A stretch of DNA of 64,000 bases, from contig NZ_FOJA01000001.1 in assembly GCF_900110535.1 (NCBI RefSeq), forward strand, positions 2,143,393-2,207,392, written 5' to 3'. Below, in pieces: positions 42,182-51,978 of this stretch; position 1 is the stretch's first letter; the number at the start of each line of letters is the position of its first letter. The DNA comes from Halobacterium jilantaiense (GTDB lineage: Archaea > Halobacteriota > Halobacteria > Halobacteriales > Halobacteriaceae). Below the pieces are notes generated by a model. It was not told where the DNA came from. It made no database searches and was given only the letters and a program-made list of their open reading frames with translations. The position numbers and the translations under genes were made by a program.

Positions 42182-44281
42182 ATGGTAGATAGAGATGCAG
42201 ATAGCGACGGACTCTCCCGACGGAGCGTCCTGAAGACGGCCGCAGCCGCCGCAGGCGGCCTCTCGGTGGGGCCCGCGATGGCGGGCGCCCGCTCCGCGAG
42301 CAAAGCGACGAAAGTGACGGAACGCGGCTCCATCAGCCGAGACGGCCCGACCCGGACGCGGACGCTCACCCTCCGAGCGGACGGCGACGCCCAGTACGAG
42401 TTCGCCGTCTCCGGGACGCTCTCCCCGAAGCAGGCGCCCCGGGGAGCCGTCGACTCCGGGACCGCGTCGGCGACGCTCGCCGACGACACCCACGCCTACG
42501 AGTTCAGCGGCGAGGTCGTCGAAATCACCACGACCGGGCGCGTCGACGTGACGATCAACGGCGAGCGCTTCGACGCCGAAGCCCACCCGGAGAAGTCGCT
42601 GTCGGTCGTCGCCCGCGGCAGAACGGACGTCGACATCTCCGCGAGCGGCGGCATTGAAGCGGTCGACGCGGACCTCGACCAGCCGAACCCCCGACGCGTC
42701 ACGGGCACGATTCGGGGACGCACCGACTTCAAGTACTCCGGCGAGCTCACCTACCTCGAACCGGCCGACGACGTGAAGGTATTCAAGCAGGGGTCGCCGG
42801 TCGACGCCGGGGACGTCCTCCCCTCTAACCTCCCCGGAAAGCTCCACATCACCGGCGGGAACGCGGACGCGACCGTCCACACCTCCGACGCGGCCCGAAT
42901 CGAACAGGGGACGGGCGCCCGCGCCGCCGACGGGACCGTCACCGGGTCGCCGACGGCCCGCGACGTCGTCGCCCGCTACGACGGGAACGTCGAACAGATC
43001 GAGCACGAGAACGGCGCGGCCGTCGAGGTCTGGGAGACCTCGAAGCGGCTGCTCTGCTCCGCGCCGGCCGACACCTCGGTCTCGTTCGCCGTCGAAGCCA
43101 GCGAGGGCGTCGCCCTCGACCGCGAGGACACGCAGCGAGCAGAGTTCACGGTCGACGCCGGTCAGACGAAAGCCGTGAAGTACCGCGGCCGTCCCGCCGC
43201 GGTGTCCATCGACGCGCTGGACATCAGATTCGACCCCGAGGTGTACAAAGACGCCGTCGAGTCGGCGAAGCGCCAGCTCGCGGCCCAGTTCGAGCGCACG
43301 AGCGCCTTCCAGCAGATTCAGGCGCGGGTGGACGGACGGATTCGCCACGACGCCCAGGCCCTCCGCACCACCTCGACGACGGGCGACGTGGCCCGGGACA
43401 TGGCGTTCTTCCAGCTCACCGACCTCCCCGAGGCCGACTTCGGCTCCGCCCACCTGAGTCGGGTGCGCCGGTCCAACGAGGTCCAGCAGGCCAACTACGA
43501 ACTCCAGTGGCTCGCGGACGACGGGAACCCGCGCAAGCTCTCCGTCCACCAACTCAGCGACCCGGCCCGCGGGTCGTCGTTCGACGTCCAGACCTTCGAG
43601 CGCGGGACGAAGCACCGCTCCGCGACGGACGCCGGTCCGTCCGTCGACGTCTTCGACGGGAGTGCGGGCGGCACGTACACGACTCAGTGGTTCTCGGTTC
43701 CCGACTGGGTGCCGGACGTCCCGAGCCCGCAGGACCTCCTCGACGCGTTCGGGGACACGCTCTCGGACTTCGCGTCCACCGTCGGCGACATCACCAAGGA
43801 GACGGCCAGCGACATCATCTCGAACGCCATCGAGAACGCTCAGAACACCACGATAGACGACATCGCGATCAAGACCTCGACACTCATCGTCGACTCGCAA
43901 GAGGTCCTCATCGAACTCGTCGCCGAGGCACAGGACAAGCTCCCGAAGCGGACGCTCAGCAAGTTCCTGCTCGGCATCAAGCCCGGATTCGCGGGGTCGC
44001 TCGTCTCGCTCGGCCAATCCGGAGCGTTCCAAGAGATCGCCGACAACAACCTCGGCTGTGGCGGCTGCCTCGCCATGATCTCGATTCTCCTCTCTGTCGG
44101 GCTCGAAGCGACCGCGTACGGGACGTGTACGGCGCTCGGCATCGCGTTCCCCATCGCCGGCGGTGTCGCTTGCGGGGCCGTGGTCGGGGCGCTCCTCGAG
44201 TACGCGAACACGATTGCCGGCCCCGACGTGGTCGACGTCTGCAGCGGGTACGGGACTCCGACAGAGCTCGACGCCTGCTAG
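42182..44281 (+). CDS. Tat-exported precursor with C-terminal halocin-C8-like domain
   Basis: 699 residues. A twin-arginine signal (SRRSVLK with Arg13-Arg14, then a Ala/Gly-rich stretch to about residue 34) marks export of the folded protein. Residues 45-330 look beta-rich; 345-620 are mainly helical. The last ~75 residues contain six cysteines: Cys626-x2-Cys629-x19-Cys649-x14-Cys664-x22-Cys687-x11-Cys699. The part LGIAFPIAGGVAC matches halocin C8 (LGITIPVAGLSC, from memory), including the C-x2-C-x19-C spacing. In halocin C8 the precursor is cut to release a 76-residue peptide antibiotic plus an immunity protein from the N-terminal part. Here the N-terminal part is about twice that length, so it may be immunity, delivery, or another function. 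The whole-protein homology is not established. Confidence 0.75.
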   Translation: MVDRDADSDGLSRRSVLKTAAAAAGGLSVGPAMAGARSASKATKVTERGSISRDGPTRTRTLTLRADGDAQYEFAVSGTLSPKQAPRGAVDSGTASATLADDTHAYEFSGEVVEITTTGRVDVTINGERFDAEAHPEKSLSVVARGRTDVDISASGGIEAVDADLDQPNPRRVTGTIRGRTDFKYSGELTYLEPADDVKVFKQGSPVDAGDVLPSNLPGKLHITGGNADATVHTSDAARIEQGTGARAADGTVTGSPTARDVVARYDGNVEQIEHENGAAVEVWETSKRLLCSAPADTSVSFAVEASEGVALDREDTQRAEFTVDAGQTKAVKYRGRPAAVSIDALDIRFDPEVYKDAVESAKRQLAAQFERTSAFQQIQARVDGRIRHDAQALRTTSTTGDVARDMAFFQLTDLPEADFGSAHLSRVRRSNEVQQANYELQWLADDGNPRKLSVHQLSDPARGSSFDVQTFERGTKHRSATDAGPSVDVFDGSAGGTYTTQWFSVPDWVPDVPSPQDLLDAFGDTLSDFASTVGDITKETASDIISNAIENAQNTTIDDIAIKTSTLIVDSQEVLIELVAEAQDKLPKRTLSKFLLGIKPGFAGSLVSLGQSGAFQEIADNNLGCGGCLAMISILLSVGLEATAYGTCTALGIAFPIAGGVACGAVVGALLEYANTIAGPDVVDVCSGYGTPTELDAC

Positions 44282-44442
44282 CCGGACGAGTGCCGACAGA
44301 CGTCTGGTGGTCGCTCCGGGCCACCGGCTCCGACTCGGACCGCGGCTGGCGGCACGCCGCCGGCTACACGCTACGGAGCGGGCCCGGACGCACCCCGCCG
44401 GAATGAATAGATTCAAGTGAAACATCCCGAAATTATCATTGG

Positions 44443-45666
44443 ATGCGAAGCGGGACAGCCGGGCTCCTCGGCATCGTTCTCGCGCTGAACGCGACCCTGG
44501 TCGTCGGGGCGCTGTTCTCGGAGAGCGCACTCACGATCGCGGTGGTGTTCGCGCTCGACGCAGTCGCCGGCATCGCCCGCCTCCTCTACGAACGCCTCGC
44601 GGCTGAACGGGCGTCGACCACGCCGCCCGCGATGACGCCGCTCCGGTTCCTCGAATCGCTGTACGAGACGGTGGCGGACAAACGAGGGAGCGTCCGAGTC
44701 GCGGCCCGGCTCCCGTCGGTGTACCCGCGGAACCTCCCGTACGTCGTCGACCAGTGGGTCGTCTTCTTCGCCGTGTTCCCGGTGGTCGTGCTCGCGTGGA
44801 CCGCGCTGGAGCCGTTCGAGGGCGGGCTCGGGCCGACACTGCTCCCGGCCGTGCTCCTCGTCGCGGTGAAACACGACCGCATCGTTCAGACGTGGGCCGC
44901 GGCCGGCCGGTACGCGACCGCGTCGGCACGAACCGTCCGACCGAGCCGCGACATCGTCTACAGCACTGTCGTCGCCTGCGTCGCCGTCTGGTGGCTCTCC
45001 AGGACGCCTTCGGACCCCGCGCAGGTGACCGCGGCCACGGCGCTGTTCTGCCTCCCGAAGTTCGCCTTCGAGTGCCGCGAGTCCGGGGTCGGCCCGTGGC
45101 CGCTGACCTTCGACCCCGCGGGCGGTGCGACACTCGACCCGCTCTCGGTCCCGGACGGACCGCCGCGAGCGACCGTCCAGAACGACCGCGGCGTCGTCCG
45201 CGCGTGGGCGGTCCACGACGGCCTCTCGTACGCCGTCCTCTTCGCCACCTCGCTGACCGGATTCCTCGGGACTGTCGCGGTTCTCCTCTCCGGGTCGCTG
45301 CGCGTCACGCTGTGGGCGGTCGCGATAGCCCTCCTTGCGGCGCCGCCGGTCGCCGTCCTCACCGTGTTCGCCGCGGTCTGGCTGGGGCACGCCAACGAGG
45401 AGTACCGGGTCTACGACGACGCGCTGGTCGCCTACGACTCGCTGCTCGACGAGACGCAGTGGGTCGTCCCCGTCGAGGACATCAGTTCGGTCTCGGTCGG
45501 CGACGACCCGCTCGGCTGGACGGTTCTGGGCCTCGTTCACGTGCTCCCGTTCGAGAAGTATCCCGTCGTCGTCGAACGCGAGGACGGCGACGACGTCCGC
45601 CTCAGAGCGCTCGTCGACCCGGCGGCGCTCGCCAGCGCCGTCCGAGCCAGTCCGCGGTACCGCTAG
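44443..45666 (+). CDS. Polytopic membrane protein with C-terminal PH-like domain, halocin-like cluster
   Basis: 407 residues. Seven or so hydrophobic segments (two at 5-45, two near 98-145, one near 170-188, two near 262-310), a soluble loop at about 205-250, and a cytoplasmic tail of about 90 residues (YRVYDDALVAYDSLLDETQWVVPVEDISSVSVGDD) resembling bacterial PH domains of the YdbT/bPH2 type. The membrane part resembles haloarchaeal DUF6498 proteins (recalled, unverified). It is 161 nt downstream of the precursor gene on the same strand with its own AT-rich lead-in, so it is a candidate immunity or export factor. Confidence 0.65.
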   Translation: MRSGTAGLLGIVLALNATLVVGALFSESALTIAVVFALDAVAGIARLLYERLAAERASTTPPAMTPLRFLESLYETVADKRGSVRVAARLPSVYPRNLPYVVDQWVVFFAVFPVVVLAWTALEPFEGGLGPTLLPAVLLVAVKHDRIVQTWAAAGRYATASARTVRPSRDIVYSTVVACVAVWWLSRTPSDPAQVTAATALFCLPKFAFECRESGVGPWPLTFDPAGGATLDPLSVPDGPPRATVQNDRGVVRAWAVHDGLSYAVLFATSLTGFLGTVAVLLSGSLRVTLWAVAIALLAAPPVAVLTVFAAVWLGHANEEYRVYDDALVAYDSLLDETQWVVPVEDISSVSVGDDPLGWTVLGLVHVLPFEKYPVVVEREDGDDVRLRALVDPAALASAVRASPRYR

Positions 45667-45718
45667 CCGTCACGGGGCGTCCGCGTGGCCGCTCGCCGGA
45701 CGGCAGCCCGGTCCGGCG

Positions 45719-46528
45719 TCACTGCCTGAGCGGGTGCCTGGCCAGGTTCGTCCCCGTCTCGACGCACTGCAGCGCGACGACCTCCTGGGCGGAACAGCAC
45801 GTCTCGACGGTTTCCGTGGTCAGCTCCACCTCGCCGCTCGCTCGCGGGCACTCGGGCGTGAAGAACCGGAGCGTCGAGAGCAGTTCGCCCCGCCGCTCGC
45901 CCGAGAGGGACGCCCAGCCGGGGTAGTGCTCGCTCATCGTCGCGGCGCACGTCGCGTCCGCGAGCAGCGCCGCCTCGGACGGCCAGCGGCCGACCTCCGA
46001 CCCGCCGTCGTAGGCGACGACGCCGCCCCGCTTCTCGGTGATTTCGTACGTTGCCGCTTGATCGTCCGTGAGTTCGGCGACGTGCTCCGGGCTGCACTCG
46101 TCCGCGGTCCGGAGGTGGGCGAGCCACGTCTCGCGGACCGCGTCGGACAGGCAGAGGTCGTCAGCGGACGCACACGGCCGGACGATACCCTTCTCGGACA
46201 GCAGTGCTTCGAGGTCCGTATCGGTGTTCTCCGGCCGGTCGTCCGTCGGTACCGGTTCGTCGGGGAGCGGCGTCTTCCCGAACCACGCCAGCACGCGCCG
46301 CGGGAGGTACCGCTTAGTGAGTGTCGGCGTTCCGGGCACCAGGTAGCCTCGGAGGGTGATGACGACCGCCGAGCCGAGGAGAGTCGCGACTGCAAGCGCC
46401 GGGGAGACGAGTGCCACACCGCCAGCCGCCGCGACCGCGATGAGGCTGTTGAGCACGGTACACGGCGTACATCGATTCTCACCGGTGTACTCGGGGTTCT
46501 GCAGTCGGGACAGAAACCGCATATCCAT
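45719..46528 (-). CDS. Cysteine-rich membrane protein of the halocin-like cluster
   Basis: 269 residues. Starts MDMRFLSRLQNPEYTGENRC, with the striking NPEYTGENRCTPCT segment (Cys20, Cys23) just before two membrane helices (about 26-62). The remaining 200 soluble residues contain eight more cysteines (119, 126, 145, 194, 227, 244, 245, 255). Ten cysteines is very unusual in a haloarchaeal protein and suggests thiol-disulfide chemistry, metal binding or thioether chemistry, which would suit maturation of a six-cysteine peptide. Family not recognised; function is inference. The gene runs convergent to the membrane gene at 44443. Confidence 0.7.
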   Translation of the reverse strand: MDMRFLSRLQNPEYTGENRCTPCTVLNSLIAVAAAGGVALVSPALAVATLLGSAVVITLRGYLVPGTPTLTKRYLPRRVLAWFGKTPLPDEPVPTDDRPENTDTDLEALLSEKGIVRPCASADDLCLSDAVRETWLAHLRTADECSPEHVAELTDDQAATYEITEKRGGVVAYDGGSEVGRWPSEAALLADATCAATMSEHYPGWASLSGERRGELLSTLRFFTPECPRASGEVELTTETVETCCSAQEVVALQCVETGTNLARHPLRQ

Positions 46529-46550
46529 ACGTTAATATCGACAGTGGATT

Positions 46551-46558
46551 GTATAAAT
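46551..46558 (-). promoter_or_regulatory. TATA box of the cysteine-rich membrane gene
   Basis: ATTTATAC on the minus strand, 23-30 nt before the ATG at 46528, indicating its own leaderless promoter. Confidence 0.6.
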
Positions 46559-46596
46559 CTTACTAGCTGTGTGGTTCTTACTGTCGGTGGGTCCAG

Positions 46597-46950
46597 TCAG
46601 TCGTCCTCCTCGTCGTTCCCGTCGGGCAGACGCGCGACCGACTTCCGCCATCGGTCTTTCGCTACCTGCCCTGGGTCCCCGACCGGGTCGTCGGAGATGT
46701 CGTAGCCCGACCGGAGGTACGACGCGTCGACGCGCCGGCTGCGCCACATCGCGGCGACGAGACCGACCACCACGAGGCCGAACAGGGCGACGAGCGCGAC
46801 GCCCGCGGCGTCTTCTGGCGGCCAGACGGCCGGCCCGACGAACACCACGAGGGCGACCACCGACACCGCCTCGAAGACGACCCGGAGCGCGCTCCCCGAG
46901 AGTTCGAGCGACCGACTCATCTCTTTGAGGAAGTCGATTGGCGGGCACAT
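46597..46950 (-). CDS. Small two-helix membrane protein, halocin-like cluster
   Basis: 117 residues. Two hydrophobic helices (about 28-44 and 51-68), then an acidic soluble tail (SGYDISDDPVGDPGQVAKDRW). Starts MCPPIDFLKEMSRSLELSG; the internal Met at 46920 is an alternative. Same strand and 68 nt upstream of the cysteine-rich gene. Unknown family; its place in the cluster rests on position only. Confidence 0.6.
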   Translation of the reverse strand: MCPPIDFLKEMSRSLELSGSALRVVFEAVSVVALVVFVGPAVWPPEDAAGVALVALFGLVVVGLVAAMWRSRRVDASYLRSGYDISDDPVGDPGQVAKDRWRKSVARLPDGNDEEDD

Positions 46951-47051
46951 AGGGTTTGTCGCTACCTGCACGCGCCGCGGCCGTCGGAGCTGTTCTCCGC
47001 GCCAGTCCCGAACCCGATGCACGTAAGCCACCCACGCCCGACGACCCACGC

Positions 47052-47642
47052 ATGAGACAGTTCGTCGTCATCGGGCACGACGCTCCGACGACTCCCGACT
47101 TCCCGCTCGACGACCTGCCGGGCGCGGCCGGCCGGCTGGACGTGCTCTGCCGCTGCGTAAGTGCGGCGCTGTTCCGCTCGCACGGCATCCGCGACGACGT
47201 GGCGGTGTTCCTCGTCCTCGGCGACGAGGTGACGGTGCGCATCGACGCCGGCGACCTCCGGTACATGAACCCCGACGAGCGCAACGTCGCGAGCCTCCTG
47301 CAGAAGGCGCTCGACGCGAAAGACCAGGCCATCGGCCACCGGGAGGCCGAGTCGACACCCGGAATCCACGTCTCCAAACGCGGCTTCGAGGCGGTGCTGG
47401 ACGCCGTCTCGGGGACGGTCGTGGAACTCCACGAGGACGGCGCGCCGCTGGCCGATGTCGAACCCCCGGCAGACCCCACCTTCGTGCTGTCGGACCACCG
47501 GGACTTCACCGACGAGGAGGCCGCCCTGCTCGCCGACGCCAGCGACCAGCGCGTGCGCGTCGGCCCCGAAGTCCTGCACGCCGACCACACCGTCACGGTC
47601 GCGCACAACTACCTCGACACCGACGGCTTCGAGGTGTACTGA
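47052..47642 (+). CDS. trmY: tRNA (pseudouridine54-N1)-methyltransferase TrmY
   Basis: 196 residues of the SPOUT class. [23 protein letters not shown] at the N-terminus, [21 protein letters not shown] and the knot region [13 protein letters not shown] near residue 140 match TrmY. It methylates pseudouridine 54, made by Pus10, to m1Psi54. It lies 5 kb from pus10 with the halocin-like cluster between. The next gene starts 2 nt after its stop. Confidence 0.93.
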   Translation: MRQFVVIGHDAPTTPDFPLDDLPGAAGRLDVLCRCVSAALFRSHGIRDDVAVFLVLGDEVTVRIDAGDLRYMNPDERNVASLLQKALDAKDQAIGHREAESTPGIHVSKRGFEAVLDAVSGTVVELHEDGAPLADVEPPADPTFVLSDHRDFTDEEAALLADASDQRVRVGPEVLHADHTVTVAHNYLDTDGFEVY

Positions 47643-47644
47643 CC

Positions 47645-48088
47645 GTGCGCGTGAGCGTCGTCGGCGGGAGCCGCATCGACGAGGCGACTGCCGACACCGC
47701 GCGGGAACTCGGCCGCGTGCTCGCCGACCGCGACCACACCGTCGTCACGGGCGGCCTCGGCGGTGTCATGGAGGCCGTCAGCGCGGGCGCTCGGGAGCAC
47801 GACGGCCACACCATCGGCATCCTCCCGGGCTACGACCGCGCCGACGCGAACGAGCACGTCGAGGAAGCCATCGCGACCGGCATCGGGCACGCGCGCAACG
47901 GCCTCGTGGTGCTGAACGGCGACGCCGTGGTGGCGGTCGACGGCGCGAGCGGCACGCTCTCCGAACTCGGCTACGCGGGCATCCACGACCGCCCGACCGC
48001 GGGTCTCGGGACGTTCGACGCCCCGCACGTCCACGCCGTCGAGACGCCGACCGACGCCGTCGACTACGTCGAATCGCGGACGCTCTGA
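47645..48088 (+). CDS. TIGR00725/LOG-like Rossmann-fold protein
   Basis: 147 residues from GTG. VSVVGGSRIDEAT and VVTGGLGGVMEAVSAGAREHDGHTIGILPG carry the GG-x-GG-x-M-x-A motif of the SLOG/LOG superfamily, plus VAVDGASGTLSELGYA. Members bind nucleotides; LOG enzymes release cytokinin-type bases from nucleotides, but this short subfamily has no proven activity. Coupled to trmY (2-nt gap). Confidence 0.85.
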   Translation: MRVSVVGGSRIDEATADTARELGRVLADRDHTVVTGGLGGVMEAVSAGAREHDGHTIGILPGYDRADANEHVEEAIATGIGHARNGLVVLNGDAVVAVDGASGTLSELGYAGIHDRPTAGLGTFDAPHVHAVETPTDAVDYVESRTL

Positions 48089-48183
48089 CCGGCGTCGAGG
48101 GTCGCGCTAGCCACCGCTGACACCTACACGCAACAGACAGTTTGCTTGGGCTGGTACGAAGGTTCCTTACCGAATGGAACAAG

Positions 48184-48190
48184 ATTATAT
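48184..48190 (+). promoter_or_regulatory. TATA box of katG
   Basis: ATTATAT, 24-30 nt before the katG ATG, in an AT-rich 40-nt stretch. Confidence 0.65.
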
Positions 48191-48207
48191 GGGTAAGAAG
48201 CAATTAA

Positions 48208-50352
<2,145 letters not shown>

Positions 50353-50435
50353 CCGCGGCGCTCTCGCCCGGACGGTAGCTCGTCGGGCGGTCCGACGGGG
50401 TCGTTCGCCCCGCATCTGCTCGCCGATTCGGAACC

Positions 50436-50442
50436 GTTAAAC
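50436..50442 (+). promoter_or_regulatory. TATA box of the tRNA-Pro gene
   Basis: GTTAAAC, 26-32 nt before the mature 5' end of the tRNA, the expected spacing for a separate tRNA promoter. Confidence 0.55.
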
Positions 50443-50467
50443 CGCCCACGTGCGTTCGTTCGAGTGC

Positions 50468-50540
50468 GGGCCGGTGGGGTAGCTTGGTATCCTTCGGCCT
50501 TCGGGTGGCCGTAACCGCGATTCGAATTCGCGCCGGCCCA
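50468..50540 (+). tRNA. tRNA-Pro (anticodon CGG)
   Basis: Folds as a full 73-nt cloverleaf: acceptor GGGCCGG/CCGGCCC with discriminator A, D-arm with GG and AGCTTGGT loop, anticodon stem CGGCC/GGCCG with loop TTCGGGT (anticodon CGG, codon CCG), a 4-nt variable region, and T-arm CGCGA-TTCGAAT-TCGCG. CCA is not encoded. No intron. It directly precedes a 450-nt gene-free stretch and a lower-GC restriction-modification island, so it is a plausible integration point; no repeat of its 3' end was found downstream. Confidence 0.93.
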
Positions 50541-50992
50541 CTTCTCCCGCAATTCGACTCGATTGGTGACTTCTTTCGCTATTCAGCTAGCCGTGAGTGC
50601 GCCCTCGTGAGCGAAGCGATCGGACACTCGCGAGGTCCGGGCTCCGGGGTGATTTGGGCGTCGCGTCGGTCCACGCTCCCCGTATCTCTGATGGTCAGGA
50701 CGGCTCTGCGGAGTGTGGTCTGGGTGCGTCTCTGCAGCACTTCCGCCTCGTGCGCGCAGCAGCTCGTCGGTTTCTCGGGTCACCCCGTCTGCGACTACGC
50801 GTTCGCTCGCGAGGAGGCAACCGGACCCTCTTCGGGGCTGTGACCCGAAGGCCTCAGACCGGGATTGGTCGACGCGTGGCGCACCGACCACGCGGTGCCA
50901 CTGTTCGCGGGTGCGTCAAGAGCAGGGGGGCGTCGTGGTGCGCCACCTCGTAGACTGCTTGAGTGCGTGCCTAGCGGTGCCCTGTGGGCGAG
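50541..50992. other. Gene-free stretch between tRNA-Pro and the restriction-modification island
   Basis: About 450 nt without a convincing reading frame; the open frames here lack acidic haloarchaeal composition and recognisable motifs. It contains GAGCGAAGCGATCGG-type short imperfect palindromes. It may be eroded mobile DNA, but no integrase remnant can be identified. Confidence 0.5.
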
Positions 50993-51862
50993 CTACGTCA
51001 CGTCCGAGATGCGGGAGTAATCGATGGACTGCGTCGGCAGGCTGATGGTCTCGTCCCACGCGTTCCGGATTTCCTTGTCGATCCGGCCGTCACTGTACGT
51101 GAGGTTGTGCCACCAGATGTGTTTCTTCACGGTATCGTCGTTCAGGTCGCCTATGTCGGTCAGCACATCGAACAGCAGTTCGGCGAAGCGGAGGTTGTCT
51201 AGGGTGGGCAGGTCGGGGTCAGGGTCGTCTGGCGACGGGAACTGCTCGGGAAAGACGACCACGTCGGGGATGATACGGTTGTCGTCGGTAACTGCTCCCG
51301 CGGGCGGGTCACGGATTACGATATAACTCGGGTCTTCCGCGTGATTGAATCCCCACCGCACGGCTCTATTGATGACTTCGTTCAGCCGTGAGGAGGGTGA
51401 TTTGGTGTTTCGAGCGTTTCGCTCCGACCACAACACCAAGATGTCCGTGTTGTCTGGAACGAGCAGATGGCCAATTGACTGTCCCTCGCCACCCTTTACG
51501 TCCATCGCGAAGGTGTCGCCTGTGTCTCGGAGCCTCCCCTTGAAGTCGATGCGTTCGCCCTCCCGATTGTCGGCGTATGTCAGGTGCCCGTCCTCCTGAG
51601 CCGGGGCGAGAAATACGTCGCGCACGACATCCTCGTTGTCGGCACCGTGTCCCTGCCGGAACGTCCCTCCGAGAGAGAAGATCGCATCGCGAAGTTCCCG
51701 TCCGTACTCCTGTGGTGTGAGCGACTCGTCGTCGAAGACCTCGGGGTGTTTCTCGTGAAGCTCCTGAATGAGGGTTTTCACTTCCGCAAGCGTCTCCGCT
51801 CGGTCCTCGGTCCCTAAATCCGTGAATCCGAGGCTGTCCGTCCAGGGGTCTCTGTCAGACAT
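50993..51862 (-). CDS. Putative restriction endonuclease, PD-(D/E)xK-like
   Basis: 289 residues from the ATG at 51862 (11 further codons are open upstream but would overlap the TATA-like element). A helical N-terminus, then REGERIDFKGRL...FAMDVKGGEGQS, which gives Asp106, Asp121 and Lys123 in the D-x(n)-(D/E)-x-K arrangement, followed by LLVPDNTDILVLWS. This fits a type II restriction nuclease and its neighbours are DNA methyltransferase-like genes, but family and target are not recognised. GC content is visibly lower than in flanking genes. A TTTAT element about 26 nt and a palindromic operator about 56 nt upstream give it a separate promoter. Confidence 0.7.
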   Translation of the reverse strand: MSDRDPWTDSLGFTDLGTEDRAETLAEVKTLIQELHEKHPEVFDDESLTPQEYGRELRDAIFSLGGTFRQGHGADNEDVVRDVFLAPAQEDGHLTYADNREGERIDFKGRLRDTGDTFAMDVKGGEGQSIGHLLVPDNTDILVLWSERNARNTKSPSSRLNEVINRAVRWGFNHAEDPSYIVIRDPPAGAVTDDNRIIPDVVVFPEQFPSPDDPDPDLPTLDNLRFAELLFDVLTDIGDLNDDTVKKHIWWHNLTYSDGRIDKEIRNAWDETISLPTQSIDYSRISDVT

Positions 51863-51917
51863 ATGCGAGTACGGACGCTTTCCCCCGATAAACAATCAAT
51901 CTTCGAACGCCGATACA

Positions 51918-51931
51918 TAGGTAACTACCTA
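51918..51931. promoter_or_regulatory. Palindromic operator candidate upstream of the restriction gene
   Basis: TAGGTA-AC-TACCTA, a perfect 6-bp inverted repeat with 2-bp spacer. It shares the consensus TAGGTR-N2-YACCTA with the site at 53505-53518. It lies some 25-30 nt further upstream than the TATA-like element of the restriction gene, a position more usual for activation than repression. Confidence 0.6.
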
Positions 51932-51978
51932 GCTACACACGCCCCCAGATCCACGGAGGAGACGAGAGAAACGGAGAT

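Noticed and set aside
50541-50992. 7S RNA or other structured RNA gene after tRNA-Pro
   Set aside because: No long self-complementary ends or SRP-type motifs could be found by eye.
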